From the NCBI GenBank assembly GCA_964390625.1, contig CAYMID010000001.1, positions 1 through 64,000 on the forward strand: a DNA stretch of 64,000 bases, in the 5' to 3' direction. The notes under the pieces are model-generated. The model made no database searches. It was not told the DNA's origin and worked only from the letters and a program-made list of their open reading frames with translations. This document shows positions 9,011 to 17,213 of the stretch, piece after piece (the first letter of the stretch is position 1; each line of letters opens with the position of its first letter). The DNA is from 2-12-FULL-41-16 sp964390625. Its GTDB lineage: Bacteria > Patescibacteriota > Patescibacteriia > Magasanikbacterales > UBA922. Position numbers and translations under genes: made by a program.

Positions 9011-10582
9011 ATGAAAAAAATATTAATCACTCTTTGCCTGGCGCTGTTGCTTTTTCCATCAATTTCCTTTGGCGCAAGTAATTTATCATATGGAGCTGAA
9101 TGCAAAAGTGATTCAGAATGTAATTCTGGTAATTGTAAAGTGGCCAAAAATGGTTCAATTGTCGGAAAATCATTTTGTAGTTGTAGTGATAATACTTTTT
9201 CTAGTTCTGACGATGAATACTGTCGAACTGAATTCCAATCTAAATACCCAGACGCAAAAGAGGCAGCTTGGGAATGCGTAGAGGGTACGGCCGAATCAGG
9301 TGGCATAGACTATTGCCAAAACGGCCCAATTGCTGAATACCCTGCCGGACCACAGACTAATGGAGATACTGGTCTCGTTGACACAATCAGCAAATCATTG
9401 GAGGGCGCATCACTGACCGAAAACGAACTCGATGCCATGCTCAAAAAACCAGAAACGCGCATCAAAATCCCCGGTCTACAATTTTCTGACACCAGTGTTG
9501 AAAAAAACAAAGTGACTGACTCCAACGGAACCACGTATCTGGTTTTTCCGTTTTTGGGTGAATACTTGGCTGCTGTCTACAAATATTTAATTGTAATAAT
9601 GAGCATTATTGCGGTAATCATGTTAATTGTCTCAGGTTTTCAATGGGCCATACCTGATGCGAGTGGTGAAAATATTAGCTCGGCTAAAAATCGCATTGCT
9701 GGGGCATTGTCCGGTTTAATAATTGCGGTTAGTTCTTATGTAATCCTCTACACTGTAAACCCAGAGCTCGTTCAATTCCGTAGTTTGCGTGTACAATATG
9801 TTACTGGCGTTGATTTAGCAGACTATAGTAAATACCCATCCGATCCTGGGGTTGATGATGCAGGCGACGTCCCATACAACCAAGACACGAAGGCAACCCT
9901 GGATAGTAACGCCATAAAGGCAGCCAAAGGCCAGGGTTGTGGAAAAAATTTAGTTCCAATCGCCGAAGCTTTTTCTGGTCAGACAATTTGCCAAGGTCCC
10001 TGTCACTGTGCTAACTTTGTCTCACGTGTATTAGTCCAAAGTGGTTGTGGCAAAGAATACACCAGTGATTCAGCCCCAAACTTAAAAACAAAGCTACTTA
10101 AACTGGGCTGGGAATTACACGAAGGTGTAGAAGGTGTTAAACCAGGTGATGTTGTCTTCTGGGGTAAATCGGGCGAACGTCCTGGACACGTTGAAATTGC
10201 CTATAATTCAAGTGGTTTTTCAATCGGCTCTTCCGTTAATATGACCGCCTGCTGGCAAGGTAAGGCTAAAGAAATTCAAAACAGCTGCGGTGAATTCTGG
10301 CAACTTGGGTACTATGGTGGTGAAAAAAAAGCTGGAATTGCTCAAAAATATGGCTATAATGGCAGCAAGGATGAGGTAAAACAGCAGTATTCAGCTTGTG
10401 TCGCCAAATTTAATGTTTGTCCACCATGGGGCGACAATCGCCCAGATTTGTGTGGTTATTGCGCCAAAATTGGACCAGCCGATCAATTTCACAAACCATC
10501 CAGCTGCGTCAGTCGCCAGTGTATCCAAGTCACCAAAGGTAAACGCTGGGGCTACTACCTAAAAAATCCAAATAATAACTAA
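9011..10582 (+). CDS. Secreted T4SS-pilin-like / CHAP peptidoglycan hydrolase fusion
   Basis: The 523-residue product has a signal peptide (cleavage near residue 22, F-G-A) and a small cysteine-rich module at about 26-105. A pair of membrane helices at about 185-209 and 228-249 has the spacing and flanking sequence of the VirB2/TrbC-like T4SS pilin domain found in CPR genomes. The C-terminal half has a CHAP/NlpC-like amidase signature: C333 in C-A-N-F-V, G-D-V-V-F-W, and H393 in P-G-H-V-E-I-A-Y. The fusion would place a wall-cutting enzyme on a membrane pilin-like scaffold. The tail is again cysteine-rich. The domain calls are by pattern only; CHAP activity is inferred. Confidence 0.82.
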   Translation: MKKILITLCLALLLFPSISFGASNLSYGAECKSDSECNSGNCKVAKNGSIVGKSFCSCSDNTFSSSDDEYCRTEFQSKYPDAKEAAWECVEGTAESGGIDYCQNGPIAEYPAGPQTNGDTGLVDTISKSLEGASLTENELDAMLKKPETRIKIPGLQFSDTSVEKNKVTDSNGTTYLVFPFLGEYLAAVYKYLIVIMSIIAVIMLIVSGFQWAIPDASGENISSAKNRIAGALSGLIIAVSSYVILYTVNPELVQFRSLRVQYVTGVDLADYSKYPSDPGVDDAGDVPYNQDTKATLDSNAIKAAKGQGCGKNLVPIAEAFSGQTICQGPCHCANFVSRVLVQSGCGKEYTSDSAPNLKTKLLKLGWELHEGVEGVKPGDVVFWGKSGERPGHVEIAYNSSGFSIGSSVNMTACWQGKAKEIQNSCGEFWQLGYYGGEKKAGIAQKYGYNGSKDEVKQQYSACVAKFNVCPPWGDNRPDLCGYCAKIGPADQFHKPSSCVSRQCIQVTKGKRWGYYLKNPNNN

Positions 10583-10586
10583 GCTT

Positions 10587-11930
10587 ATGTCTAAGGGGGA
10601 AAAATTATTCATCTGTTCGCACTGCGACGCTCAGTACCAAAAATGGACTGGGCGTTGTTTAGAGTGTAGTCAGTGGGGCACGGTTCAAGAAGCTGCACCC
10701 ACTGCGATCGCCAAAGAGGCCAAAAAGGATGCCCGTCTAGCCGGCGCAACCCAAACGCGTGGACTCAGTGAAATCGCGGCTGGTAGCATTAAGCGTACTG
10801 TCACAGGTATTGGCGAACTAGACCGTGTCCTTGGCGGTGGTATTGTGCCTGGTAGTTTATTATTACTGGGCGGTGAACCAGGGATCGGCAAATCCACCCT
10901 CGCCCTACAACTGGCAGCCATTGTCTCCCCTGCTCTGTATTTGTCTGGCGAAGAATCAGCTGAACAAATTAAACTACGGGCCGACCGCTTGTTTAGCCAG
11001 GCTCCCAGCTTTAAATTAGCTAACGAAACCAATGTTGACGCGCTTGTTGGCGCCATTATGGCCGAAAAGCCGGCTCTGGCGATTGTGGATTCAATTCAAA
11101 CCATTGCGTCGGACGAAGTGGCTGGCGAAGCTGGCAACCCCAACCAAGTGCGCGCTGCAGCGGTTAAGCTAATGGAGGTTGCTAAGTCCACGGGCACAGC
11201 CATTATTCTGATTGGTCACGTGACCAAAGAAGGGACGGTCGCTGGCCCACGTACCCTCGAACACCTGGTGGATACCGTGTTATACCTAGAGGGTGAACGC
11301 CACCACGCCTACCGTATTTTGCGCACGGTTAAAAATCGCTTTGGCGCCACGGACGAGGTGGGTATTTTTGCCCTCGAAGAAAGCGGCCTCACCGAAGTCG
11401 CCAATGCCTCGGCCGCCTTTATTGCTGACCGTGGCGAACCAATTTCTGGCAGTATCCTCACTTGTTTAATGGAGGGAACACGGCCCATGCTAGTAGAAAT
11501 TCAAGCTCTCGTGAACAAAACCGTGTTTGGGTATCCAGTGCGCAAAGCGAGCGGGTTTGATTTGAATCGGTTACACGTGCTCGCCGCTGTCTTGGAAAAA
11601 CGTGCCGGGCTGGCGCTTGGGCAATTTGATATTCACATCAACGTGGTCGGCGGCATTCGCGCCAGCGAACCAGCAGCAGACTTGGCCGTCTGTTTAGCCA
11701 TTGCCAGTTCATACAAAGACAAAGCCCTTGGTAATGACTTGGTAGTGTTTGGAGAAGTTGGTTTGGGTGGCGAAGTACGCCGCATCACTCAAGCCGAAAA
11801 GCGTGTCAAAGAAGCCGCCAATCTAGGCATGAAACGTGTCATCACCGCCACCAGCGCCGCTGACAAAGGTGCCAAAAACATCAAAGTAATTGGCGTCAAA
11901 AATATCGCGGAGTTAATCACACACGCGTAA
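10587..11930 (+). CDS. radA: DNA repair/branch-migration protein RadA
   Basis: RadA assists RecA-mediated recombination by driving branch migration. The 447-residue length is typical. An N-terminal zinc finger uses C10, C13, C24 and C27; Walker A is G-E-P-G-I-G-K-S-T (about 96-104); the diagnostic K-N-R-F-G motif follows in the core; and a Lon-like C-terminal domain completes the protein. It is the last gene of the clpC-led run and is followed directly by an intrinsic terminator. Confidence 0.96.
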   Translation: MSKGEKLFICSHCDAQYQKWTGRCLECSQWGTVQEAAPTAIAKEAKKDARLAGATQTRGLSEIAAGSIKRTVTGIGELDRVLGGGIVPGSLLLLGGEPGIGKSTLALQLAAIVSPALYLSGEESAEQIKLRADRLFSQAPSFKLANETNVDALVGAIMAEKPALAIVDSIQTIASDEVAGEAGNPNQVRAAAVKLMEVAKSTGTAIILIGHVTKEGTVAGPRTLEHLVDTVLYLEGERHHAYRILRTVKNRFGATDEVGIFALEESGLTEVANASAAFIADRGEPISGSILTCLMEGTRPMLVEIQALVNKTVFGYPVRKASGFDLNRLHVLAAVLEKRAGLALGQFDIHINVVGGIRASEPAADLAVCLAIASSYKDKALGNDLVVFGEVGLGGEVRRITQAEKRVKEAANLGMKRVITATSAADKGAKNIKVIGVKNIAELITHA

Positions 11931-11943
11931 TTTTGTAATAAAA

Positions 11944-11968
11944 AAAACCGACACATAGTCGGTTTTAT
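11944..11968 (+). terminator. Intrinsic terminator after radA
   Basis: The stem AAAACCGAC (11944-11952) pairs with GTCGGTTTT (11958-11966) around a five-base loop, with a T-run in the distal arm. Because A-runs precede it, the element can also work on the minus strand and stop transcription of the gene in the 12.1 kb gap. Confidence 0.85.
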
Positions 11969-11978
11969 AATTTAGGGA

Positions 11979-12050
11979 ACGGGCTCGACGCATCATGCGA
12001 AGAGCCCGTGATTGGTGGGAGTGCCGGAGCACATGCGTGCTCGACGGCAC
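11979..12050 (-). other. Two GC-rich hairpins at the 3' side of a minus-strand gene
   Basis: Hairpin one (12021-12050) pairs GTGCCG and GAGCAC with GTGCTC and CGGCAC around ATGC, with only a GA bulge. Hairpin two (11979-12009) pairs ACGGGCTC with GAGCCCGT around an inner GCAT/ATGC stem. By analogy with the other GC-rich units in the window they are probably the 3' structured end of the gene that starts at 12167. An open frame runs through them to 11965, so a coding role cannot be excluded. Confidence 0.6.
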
Positions 12051-12059
12051 AGGCCTTGG

Positions 12060-12167
12060 TCAGNNNNNNNNNNNNNNNNNNNNNNNNNNNNNNNNNNNNN
12101 NNNNNNNNNNNNNNNNNNNNNNNNNNNNNNNNNNNNNNNNNNNNNNNNNNNNNNNNNNNNNNNCCAT
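12060..12167 (-). CDS. GC-rich gene interrupted by an assembly gap (start and possible stop visible)
   Basis: An ATG at 12167 on the minus strand has GGAGG three bases upstream, a small hairpin before that and a good promoter at 12211-12238. Everything after the second codon is lost in 100 Ns. On the far side, one frame meets TGA at once (12060-12062), a second stops at 11993 and a third stays open to 11965. By comparison with four similar units the TGA next to the hairpins is most likely, but the protein cannot be named. It lies after recG on the same strand. Confidence 0.5.
   Translation of the reverse strand: MXXXXXXXXXXXXXXXXXXXXXXXXXXXXXXXXXX
12064..12163. other. Genuine assembly gap (100 N, flanks do not match)
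   Basis: Unlike the other three N-runs, the sequence to the left (GC-rich, hairpin-forming) and to the right (start of a minus-strand gene) share no repeated bases. Real sequence of unknown length is missing, and it includes nearly all of one gene. Confidence 0.85.
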
Positions 12168-12210
12168 AATCCTCCAACCCCGCTTTGCAGGGCGCCAAAA
12201 GACTGGCAAA

Positions 12211-12238
12211 ATAATATCAAATTTGCCGCAAAAGTCAA
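12211..12238 (-). promoter_or_regulatory. Promoter for the gap-interrupted gene
   Basis: On the minus strand, TTGACT (12233-12238) and TATTAT (12211-12216) are separated by 16 bases, with an extended TGA before the -10. GGCAAA and TTTGCC form a dyad around the -10 box. In the leader, CCCTGC-AAA-GCGGGG (12178-12192) can form a hairpin just before the SD. Confidence 0.6.
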
Positions 12239-12266
12239 GTTTTTACATGCACAGATCTTGTTTCGA

Positions 12267-14512
12267 TTATTCCAAATGCACGGTCGCTTCCCACCCCTGC
12301 ACCGTGGCCGTCACCTCGGGAAACGCCGAAAAATCAAAGCCTCGCGCCAAATCGCGGGCTTTTTTAATTAAATCACGGTCCTGCAAACTCGCTAATCGCA
12401 AGGACAATTCCCCACTCTGGGCAGTGCCATACACTTCGCCTGGACCGCGCTGTTCTAAATCATACTCGGCGAGCGCAAACCCGTCGAGTGTTTTTTCAAA
12501 GTACTGCAACCGCTCGCGCGATTTGACCGACTTACTTTCCGTAAACAACAAACAATACGATTGGTGAATACTGCGCCCTACCCGCCCGCGGAATTGGTGT
12601 AATTGCGCCAACCCAAATCGTTCGGCCCCTTCGATTACCATCACACTTGCATTAGGAATATTCACCCCCACTTCCACCACCGAAGTCGACACCAGAATAT
12701 GGGTCTTGTTGGCCGCAAAATCCGCCATGGCTTGATCTTTGTCCGCGGCCTTCATTTTGCCATGCAGCAAACCAATTTTTAAATCCGGAAAAATCTCGCG
12801 CTGCAACCGTTCGGCCTCGGCCACAACTGATTTTTGCTCGGTATTTCCAGTAGTTTCATCGCTTTCCTCAATTAACGGGCAAATCACAAAGGCCTGGCGC
12901 CCAGCTTTAATGTGCGCGCGCATAAATTGGTAAGCATCGGCACGTTTGGCTACCTCCACCAAGCGTGTCTTGATTGGTTTACGGCCTGGCGGCAAATGTT
13001 TAATAATCGACACATCCAAATCACCGTAGAGCGCGAGCGCATACGAACGCGGAATTGGCGTGGCCGTGAGACTCAAAAAATGTGGAACAAAATCAGTGTT
13101 CATTTGACGCAAAGCCTGGCGTTGTCGGACACCAAAGCGGTGCTGCTCATCGACCACCACCAGTTGCAAACCGGCAAAGGCCACTTTTTCGGCCAAGAGC
13201 GCCTGCGTCCCAATGACCACCGCTACCTCGCCACTAGCCACGGCCGCGCGCACTGCGCGCTTGGCGCTGGCCAAAGTTTGGGGCACTGGCGCCGCCTGCT
13301 TGCCCGCTGGGTACGACAACAACGCCTGGTGACCCGTAAGCAAAGCCACTGGCACACCCAACGCGGTCAAAATTCCTGACACAGTTTGGTAATGCTGGTA
13401 TGCCAAAATTTCAGTTGGTGCCATTAACGCCGCCTGTCCACCATGGTGCGCAGTCCAATACAAGGCCAGGGCCGCCACCGCTGTTTTGCCCGAACCCACA
13501 TCGCCTTCTAGCAACCGGTTCATGGGCGTACTTTTTTCTAAATCCTGAAAAATCTCCCACGCCGCGGCTTTTTGGTCTACTGTCAACGTAAATGGTAAAC
13601 GCGCCAAGGCGGCTTTGACCGGGGCAGCCACAAACGGCAACGCCTTGGCCTGCATCCCTGCGCGCGCCTGACGCACAGTTTCGGCCCGCAACTGCACAAT
13701 AAACAATTCATCAAACTTAAGTCGTTCTTGCGCCGCGGCTAACTCGGCGTCAGTATTAGGAAAATGAATCCCACGCAAAGCCGTATCCAAATCACCCAAA
13801 CCAGCCGCCTTCTTGAGCCCAGGTGGCAACCAATCTGGTACTGCCCCGATTGCGGTCAAGGTTTGTTTAACCAACTGGCGCACCTGCTTGTGAGTGAGTC
13901 CGGCGGTTAAATTGTAGTGCGGCACCAGTCGCGCCGTGTGCAGTGGTGCCCGTTCAGTTTTTTCGTACGCTGGATTTTTTAATTGCAACCCTCCCCGTTC
14001 GGCCGACACTGTTCCTGACAAAAAAANNNNNNNNNNNNNNNNNNNNNNNNNNNNNNNNNNNNNNNNNNNNNNNNNNNNNNNNNNNNNNNNNNNNNNNNNN
14101 NNNNNNNNNNNNNNNNNNNNNNNNNNGGATTTTTTAATTGCAACCCTCCCCGTTCGGCCGACACTGTTCCTGACAAAAAAACCTCGTCGCCAGCGGCCAA
14201 ACTCTTGGCAATAAATGGTTGTCCAAACCACACCACTCGCACGCGGCCAGTCTCGTCGGCCGCAATCGCCTCAGTAATAAACAAACGCACCCGACGAGCG
14301 CGTCGCGCCGCAATCGCCTCGATGCGCGCCCGAATAGTTACCGTAGCCCCTTCGGCCAAAGTGGCTACTGGCACCACTGCCCGAAAATCTTCGTAGCGTA
14401 CTGGAAAAAACCACAGCAAATCACGCAGGGTCCGAATTCCAAGGCGCTGTAACCGCGCTCCCACCGCTGTACCGACACGCGGTAATTGTGCCACCGGAGT
14501 ATCCAAATTCAT
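12267..14512 (-). CDS. recG: ATP-dependent DNA helicase RecG (split only by a false gap)
   Basis: RecG remodels stalled replication forks and Holliday junctions. The N-terminal wedge/OB domain is encoded at 14512-14127. Helicase motifs follow on the other side of the N-run: G-D-V-G-S-G-K-T, the D-E-Q-H box, S-L-T-A-T-P-I-P, and Q-F-R-G-R-V-G-R. The N-run at 14027-14126 is flanked by the same 55 bases on both sides. Removing one copy plus the Ns (155 bases) leaves 2,091 bases, a single frame of 696 residues, close to the usual RecG length. The start is the ATG at 14512. The gene is intact and probably functional. Confidence 0.95.
13972..14181. repeat. False gap in recG: 55-bp copy, 100 N, same 55-bp copy
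   Basis: Positions 13972-14026 and 14127-14181 are identical and flank 100 Ns. The arrangement fits two contig ends that overlap by 55 bases but were joined with a default-size gap. Collapsing to one copy restores the recG frame. Confidence 0.95.
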
Positions 14513-14534
14513 ATCCTGGATTGTACCAAGACAA

Positions 14535-14560
14535 CAAAAAACCCGCCACTGGGCAGGTTT
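14535..14560 (-). terminator. Intrinsic terminator after tRNA-Arg(GCG)
   Basis: On the minus strand AAACCTGCC pairs with GGCGGGTTT (one T-G pair, four-base loop; arms at 14552-14560 and 14539-14547) and is followed by a T-run. It separates the tRNA from recG. Confidence 0.85.
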
Positions 14561-14566
14561 AACTAG

Positions 14567-14638
14567 TGCACTCGCTAAGAATCGAACTTAGATTATCAGA
14601 TCCGCAATCTGATGTCCTATCCATTGAACGACGAGTGC
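14567..14638 (-). tRNA. tRNA-Arg, anticodon GCG
   Basis: The 72-base cloverleaf has acceptor GCACTCG/CGAGTGC, D stem GTTC/GGAC, anticodon stem TCAGA/TCTGA with loop TTGCGGA, and T arm CTAAG-TTCGATT-CTTAG. Discriminator A; CCA is not encoded. GCG reads CGC directly. Most bacteria instead use an ACG anticodon edited to inosine, so this isoacceptor is unusual. Confidence 0.92.
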
Positions 14639-14682
14639 CAAAAAGCCGCCTAACTATAGCATACGGCGGCCGGGCTGTCAAC

Positions 14683-15186
14683 CTAGAGGATGCCCCACAT
14701 CCGAGCGACCCGGTCACTCAGGGGTTCATCTTCGGTCTCAGTATCTTCGGGAAGATACTGGCGCAGAGTGAACCGCAGGTCATTGGGGTCATTGTCCAGT
14801 AATGGCAGACGCAACCGTGGACGCAGACTGGTTTTAGTATCAATAAACAGAGTCTGAACTTCGGGTGGGCGGTAAATGATAAAGAAATTGTCTAGCTCGC
14901 TCCACTCGTAAAAACGGTGCTGAATACCGACTCCGCGATCGGTTACCCGAACCACAACTTTGGGGGCTGTTTGGTGTGATTGCAAAAACAGCACCATGGC
15001 AAACAGCACAATAATCAAGGCGAACAAAAAATTCTGCGTCACCAGCGCATACACCACCAACGCCGCGCCCATTAGGCCCATGACCACGTACCAACGGCGC
15101 GGTCGGTCGTGCTGTTCGTACTCATTAACTTCCCACTCATGCAAAATCGCGCCAATTGCATCTGGGTCAGTAATAATTTGAGGCAT
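14683..15186 (-). CDS. Two-helix membrane protein of unknown function
   Basis: I start this 167-residue protein at ATG 15186; a longer frame would run into tRNA-Val. The soluble N-terminus (M-P-Q-I-I-T-D-P) is followed by two adjacent hydrophobic helices (about residues 33-70) and a cytoplasmic domain with alternating hydrophobic strands that resembles a PH-like fold. A negatively charged tail ends the protein. I know of no function. The ATG lies right after the T-run of the tRNA-Val terminator, so it either has a very short leader or depends on read-through. Confidence 0.8.
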   Translation of the reverse strand: MPQIITDPDAIGAILHEWEVNEYEQHDRPRRWYVVMGLMGAALVVYALVTQNFLFALIIVLFAMVLFLQSHQTAPKVVVRVTDRGVGIQHRFYEWSELDNFFIIYRPPEVQTLFIDTKTSLRPRLRLPLLDNDPNDLRFTLRQYLPEDTETEDEPLSDRVARMWGIL

Positions 15187-15187
15187 A

Positions 15188-15220
15188 CAAAAAAATATGT
15201 GGTAAGTATACCACATATTT
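15188..15220 (-). terminator. Intrinsic terminator after tRNA-Val(CAC)
   Basis: The perfect ten-base stem AAATATGTGG (15193-15202) with CCACATATTT (15211-15220) and an eight-base loop is followed on the minus strand by seven Ts. Confidence 0.9.
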
Positions 15221-15242
15221 GGGTCAGTTACTACAAAAAATG

Positions 15243-15316
15243 TGGACATTGCTGGATTCGAACCAGCGACCTTTGCAATGTGAATGCAACGCTCTAACCA
15301 ACTGAGCTAAATGTCC
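15243..15316 (-). tRNA. tRNA-Val, anticodon CAC
   Basis: The acceptor GGACATT/AATGTCC, D arm with AGCTCAGTTGGTTAGAGC, anticodon stem TTGCA/TGCAA with loop TTCACAT, and T arm GCTGG-TTCGAAT-CCAGC are all present. The discriminator is A; the genomic 3' end continues CA rather than CCA. It reads GTG codons. Confidence 0.94.
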
Positions 15317-15376
15317 ATACGCAAAACTGTAGCATACCAAAACTGATTAATCAATACTCCTACACAATACGAAGAA

Positions 15377-15401
15377 GCGGGGTTTGTTGTGCAAACCCCG
15401 C
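15377..15401 (-). terminator. 3' hairpin of the histidine-phosphatase gene
   Basis: A perfect ten-base stem, GCGGGGTTTG with CAAACCCCGC around a five-base loop, lies 24 bases after the stop of the 15.4-16.2 kb gene. It lacks a long T-run. Similar 3' hairpins follow the other GC-rich genes. Confidence 0.75.
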
Positions 15402-15425
15402 TCTCCTCCTTCCTCCTTGCCGCCA

Positions 15426-16235
15426 CTACCCCTGAATGAGGCGGGGGTAGCCCTTTACCATGGCCAGAAGTTGAGCGTTGCTGTAGCGCTTCCGGACAAT
15501 GGCGCGCCAGTCATGTCCCGCGTACTCGGGCTGCGTCGGGTTGATCGACCGAACCCAGCCAAAATACGGCAGAACCCGCGTCGATTTAGTCGGGTTCACC
15601 CGCGTGTAGTGGATGATCTGACCATTGCCGATGCGAAACGACGGCTCGTTCGCCTGGTCCAAGGCGTGATACTCGTCGGCCGTGATGCGCTCGAAGATGA
15701 TGCGGAATGCTCGCATGACATCACCATGCGACACGATGATGACACGCTTGTCCGCGAGCTCACGATGCAGCGTGCTCACGATGTTGCCCCGCAAACGATC
15801 GCAGACCGGAGCCATGGGCTCGCCACCCGGCAACGGCGCGAAGAGTAGATGCCTCTCGCGTTGAGTTAAATACTCAGCGTACCGCGCCTTGCGATCCGTA
15901 TCGGTGACGATATCCATGAGCCCGTAGTCACGCTCCCGTAACTGGAAGTCCATGAACCACTCCGCATCCGGCAGACCCAGAAGCGCAGCTGTTTCCATGG
16001 CCCGCAGACACTCAGACACGTAGTGGCGGTCAAAGTGCGTCAGACCATTAGCCTTCAGCCACTCGCCCACAGCCTTGGCCTGCTCGCACCCCTTGTCGGT
16101 CAGTCGCCAGTGCGCGCTGTGCCGGCCCAAGAATTCAGGCGTAAAGTCCGAATCGTCGCCAGCCCGCGAACGCGAGTTGGCAACATTCCCCTCGGACTCG
16201 CCATGACGAACAAGAATCAGATCCCGTGGCATCAT
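15426..16235 (-). CDS. Histidine phosphatase superfamily protein (phosphoglycerate-mutase-like), GC-rich
   Basis: The 269-residue protein has the R-H-G-E-S-E-G-N catalytic histidine motif at about residues 10-17 and the second histidine in V-S-H-G-D, the core of the histidine phosphatase fold. The L-R-E-R-D-Y-G motif supplies the acid-base region. The substrate is open: sugar phosphates or a phosphatase role are equally possible, and a C-terminal extension of about 60 residues is unusual. Base and codon use are richer in G+C than in its neighbours. Its start has a full AAGGAGGT SD, it has its own promoter and a 3' hairpin, and it stands alone. These features suggest transfer. Confidence 0.88.
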   Translation of the reverse strand: MMPRDLILVRHGESEGNVANSRSRAGDDSDFTPEFLGRHSAHWRLTDKGCEQAKAVGEWLKANGLTHFDRHYVSECLRAMETAALLGLPDAEWFMDFQLRERDYGLMDIVTDTDRKARYAEYLTQRERHLLFAPLPGGEPMAPVCDRLRGNIVSTLHRELADKRVIIVSHGDVMRAFRIIFERITADEYHALDQANEPSFRIGNGQIIHYTRVNPTKSTRVLPYFGWVRSINPTQPEYAGHDWRAIVRKRYSNAQLLAMVKGYPRLIQG

Positions 16236-16276
16236 TGGCCACCTCCTTTGCTGTTGGTTGTGAATGAACTAGAGCC

Positions 16277-16307
16277 ATTATATCAGACCATTTCCGGTCT
16301 GTGTCAA
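16277..16307 (-). promoter_or_regulatory. Promoter with a dyad filling a 19-base spacer
   Basis: On the minus strand, consensus TTGACA (16302-16307) and TATAAT (16277-16282, extended TGA) are 19 bases apart. The spacer holds a perfect inverted repeat, CAGACC-N6-GGTCTG (16284-16301). A long spacer filled by a dyad is the layout of promoters activated by MerR-family regulators; a simple repressor operator is the alternative. Confidence 0.75.
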
Positions 16308-16407
16308 AATGTATCAAAATATGTATATACCAGATTTTACCATATTGTCAAGTCTTTACAAAATAAGGCAATTATATTATTTTATATGTGTATCTTATTT
16401 TATACAT

Positions 16408-17130
16408 ATGAAAAAATTACTGAATCAACTAGGTTTATCCCCTATTGAGTCCAGCCTCTACGAAGCCCTGGTCTCTGGCGGAGTCATGACAATTTCTGAC
16501 CTAGCCAAAACTGCCCAACTCTACCGTCCGCAAGTATACAAATATTTACCAAAACTAATTGAAAAACAACTCGTTATAGAATCACGCCACGGCCGCCGAG
16601 TGGTATATAGCGCCGAGTCTCCCCGCCAACTAGAAAAACTAGTCGATTCAATTCATCGCGATGTAATGGATCAATTACCCGGGATCATGGCTATATACAA
16701 CACCAACACCCATAAACCAACTGTCCAATACTTTGACGGTGAACAAGGCATTCGTCGTGTCTACGAAGATCTGGTTGCATCACTTAAAAAAGGTGATTCA
16801 TTCTACCGATACGAATCACCACGCAACTACAAAGCCACCCGCAAGTATATTCCAGAAGAATATAAAATCCGCTTCCGTGACAAGGCCGAAGTTGACCGCT
16901 ATATAATCACTAACGAGGTGACTAAACAGCATAAATCACAGCGTCTTGGCCGCTGGATAAAATATGTACCCACCAAATATGATTTATTTGATTACGACAT
17001 CTCCCAACTAATCTACGGCAACAAAGTAGCATTTATCGACTTTCGCTCTCGCACCGCCACCGTGATCGAAAGCCCGATTTTTGTCGAATTCCAAAAGAAA
17101 CTCTTCAAATTATTATTCGAAAAACTTTAA
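16408..17130 (+). CDS. TrmB-family transcriptional regulator
   Basis: The 240-residue protein starts at ATG 16408. Residues 1-70 form a winged helix typical of TrmB: L-G-L-S-P-I-E-S-S-L-Y-E-A-L, then S-D-L-A-K and a recognition helix R-P-Q-V-Y-K-Y-L. The rest, after about residue 90, is a TrmB-like C-terminal sensor domain without cysteine motifs. TrmB proteins usually sense sugars, but the ligand is unknown here. It is divergent from the histidine-phosphatase gene, so it could regulate both. The leader is AT-rich, with ATATGT...ACATAT arms close to the start that could be an autoregulatory site. Confidence 0.85.
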   Translation: MKKLLNQLGLSPIESSLYEALVSGGVMTISDLAKTAQLYRPQVYKYLPKLIEKQLVIESRHGRRVVYSAESPRQLEKLVDSIHRDVMDQLPGIMAIYNTNTHKPTVQYFDGEQGIRRVYEDLVASLKKGDSFYRYESPRNYKATRKYIPEEYKIRFRDKAEVDRYIITNEVTKQHKSQRLGRWIKYVPTKYDLFDYDISQLIYGNKVAFIDFRSRTATVIESPIFVEFQKKLFKLLFEKL

Positions 17131-17151
17131 TTAATGATCCTAAAATCAAGA

Positions 17152-17203
17152 CCCAAACCACTGCAGACCACCAGTGGTTTGGGGGCAGCTCCTTCTCTGC
17201 CCC
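17152..17203 (-). terminator. Tandem hairpins downstream of the 91-residue gene
   Basis: A twelve-base perfect stem (CCCAAACCACTG at 17152-17163 with CAGTGGTTTGGG at 17172-17183) overlaps by two bases a seven-base stem, GGGGCAG/CTGCCCC (17182-17203). Both lie just after the minus-strand stop at 17214. The large hairpin may also end the converging TrmB transcript. Confidence 0.75.
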
Positions 17204-17213
17204 GGCCTCCTGT

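Noticed and set aside
12267..14512. recG as a pseudogene split in two frames
   Set aside because: The frameshift arises only from the duplicated 55 bases plus 100 Ns; collapsing them restores one frame of normal length.
15187..15249. Longer N-terminus for the two-helix membrane protein
   Set aside because: It would overlap the terminator and the 3' end of tRNA-Val.
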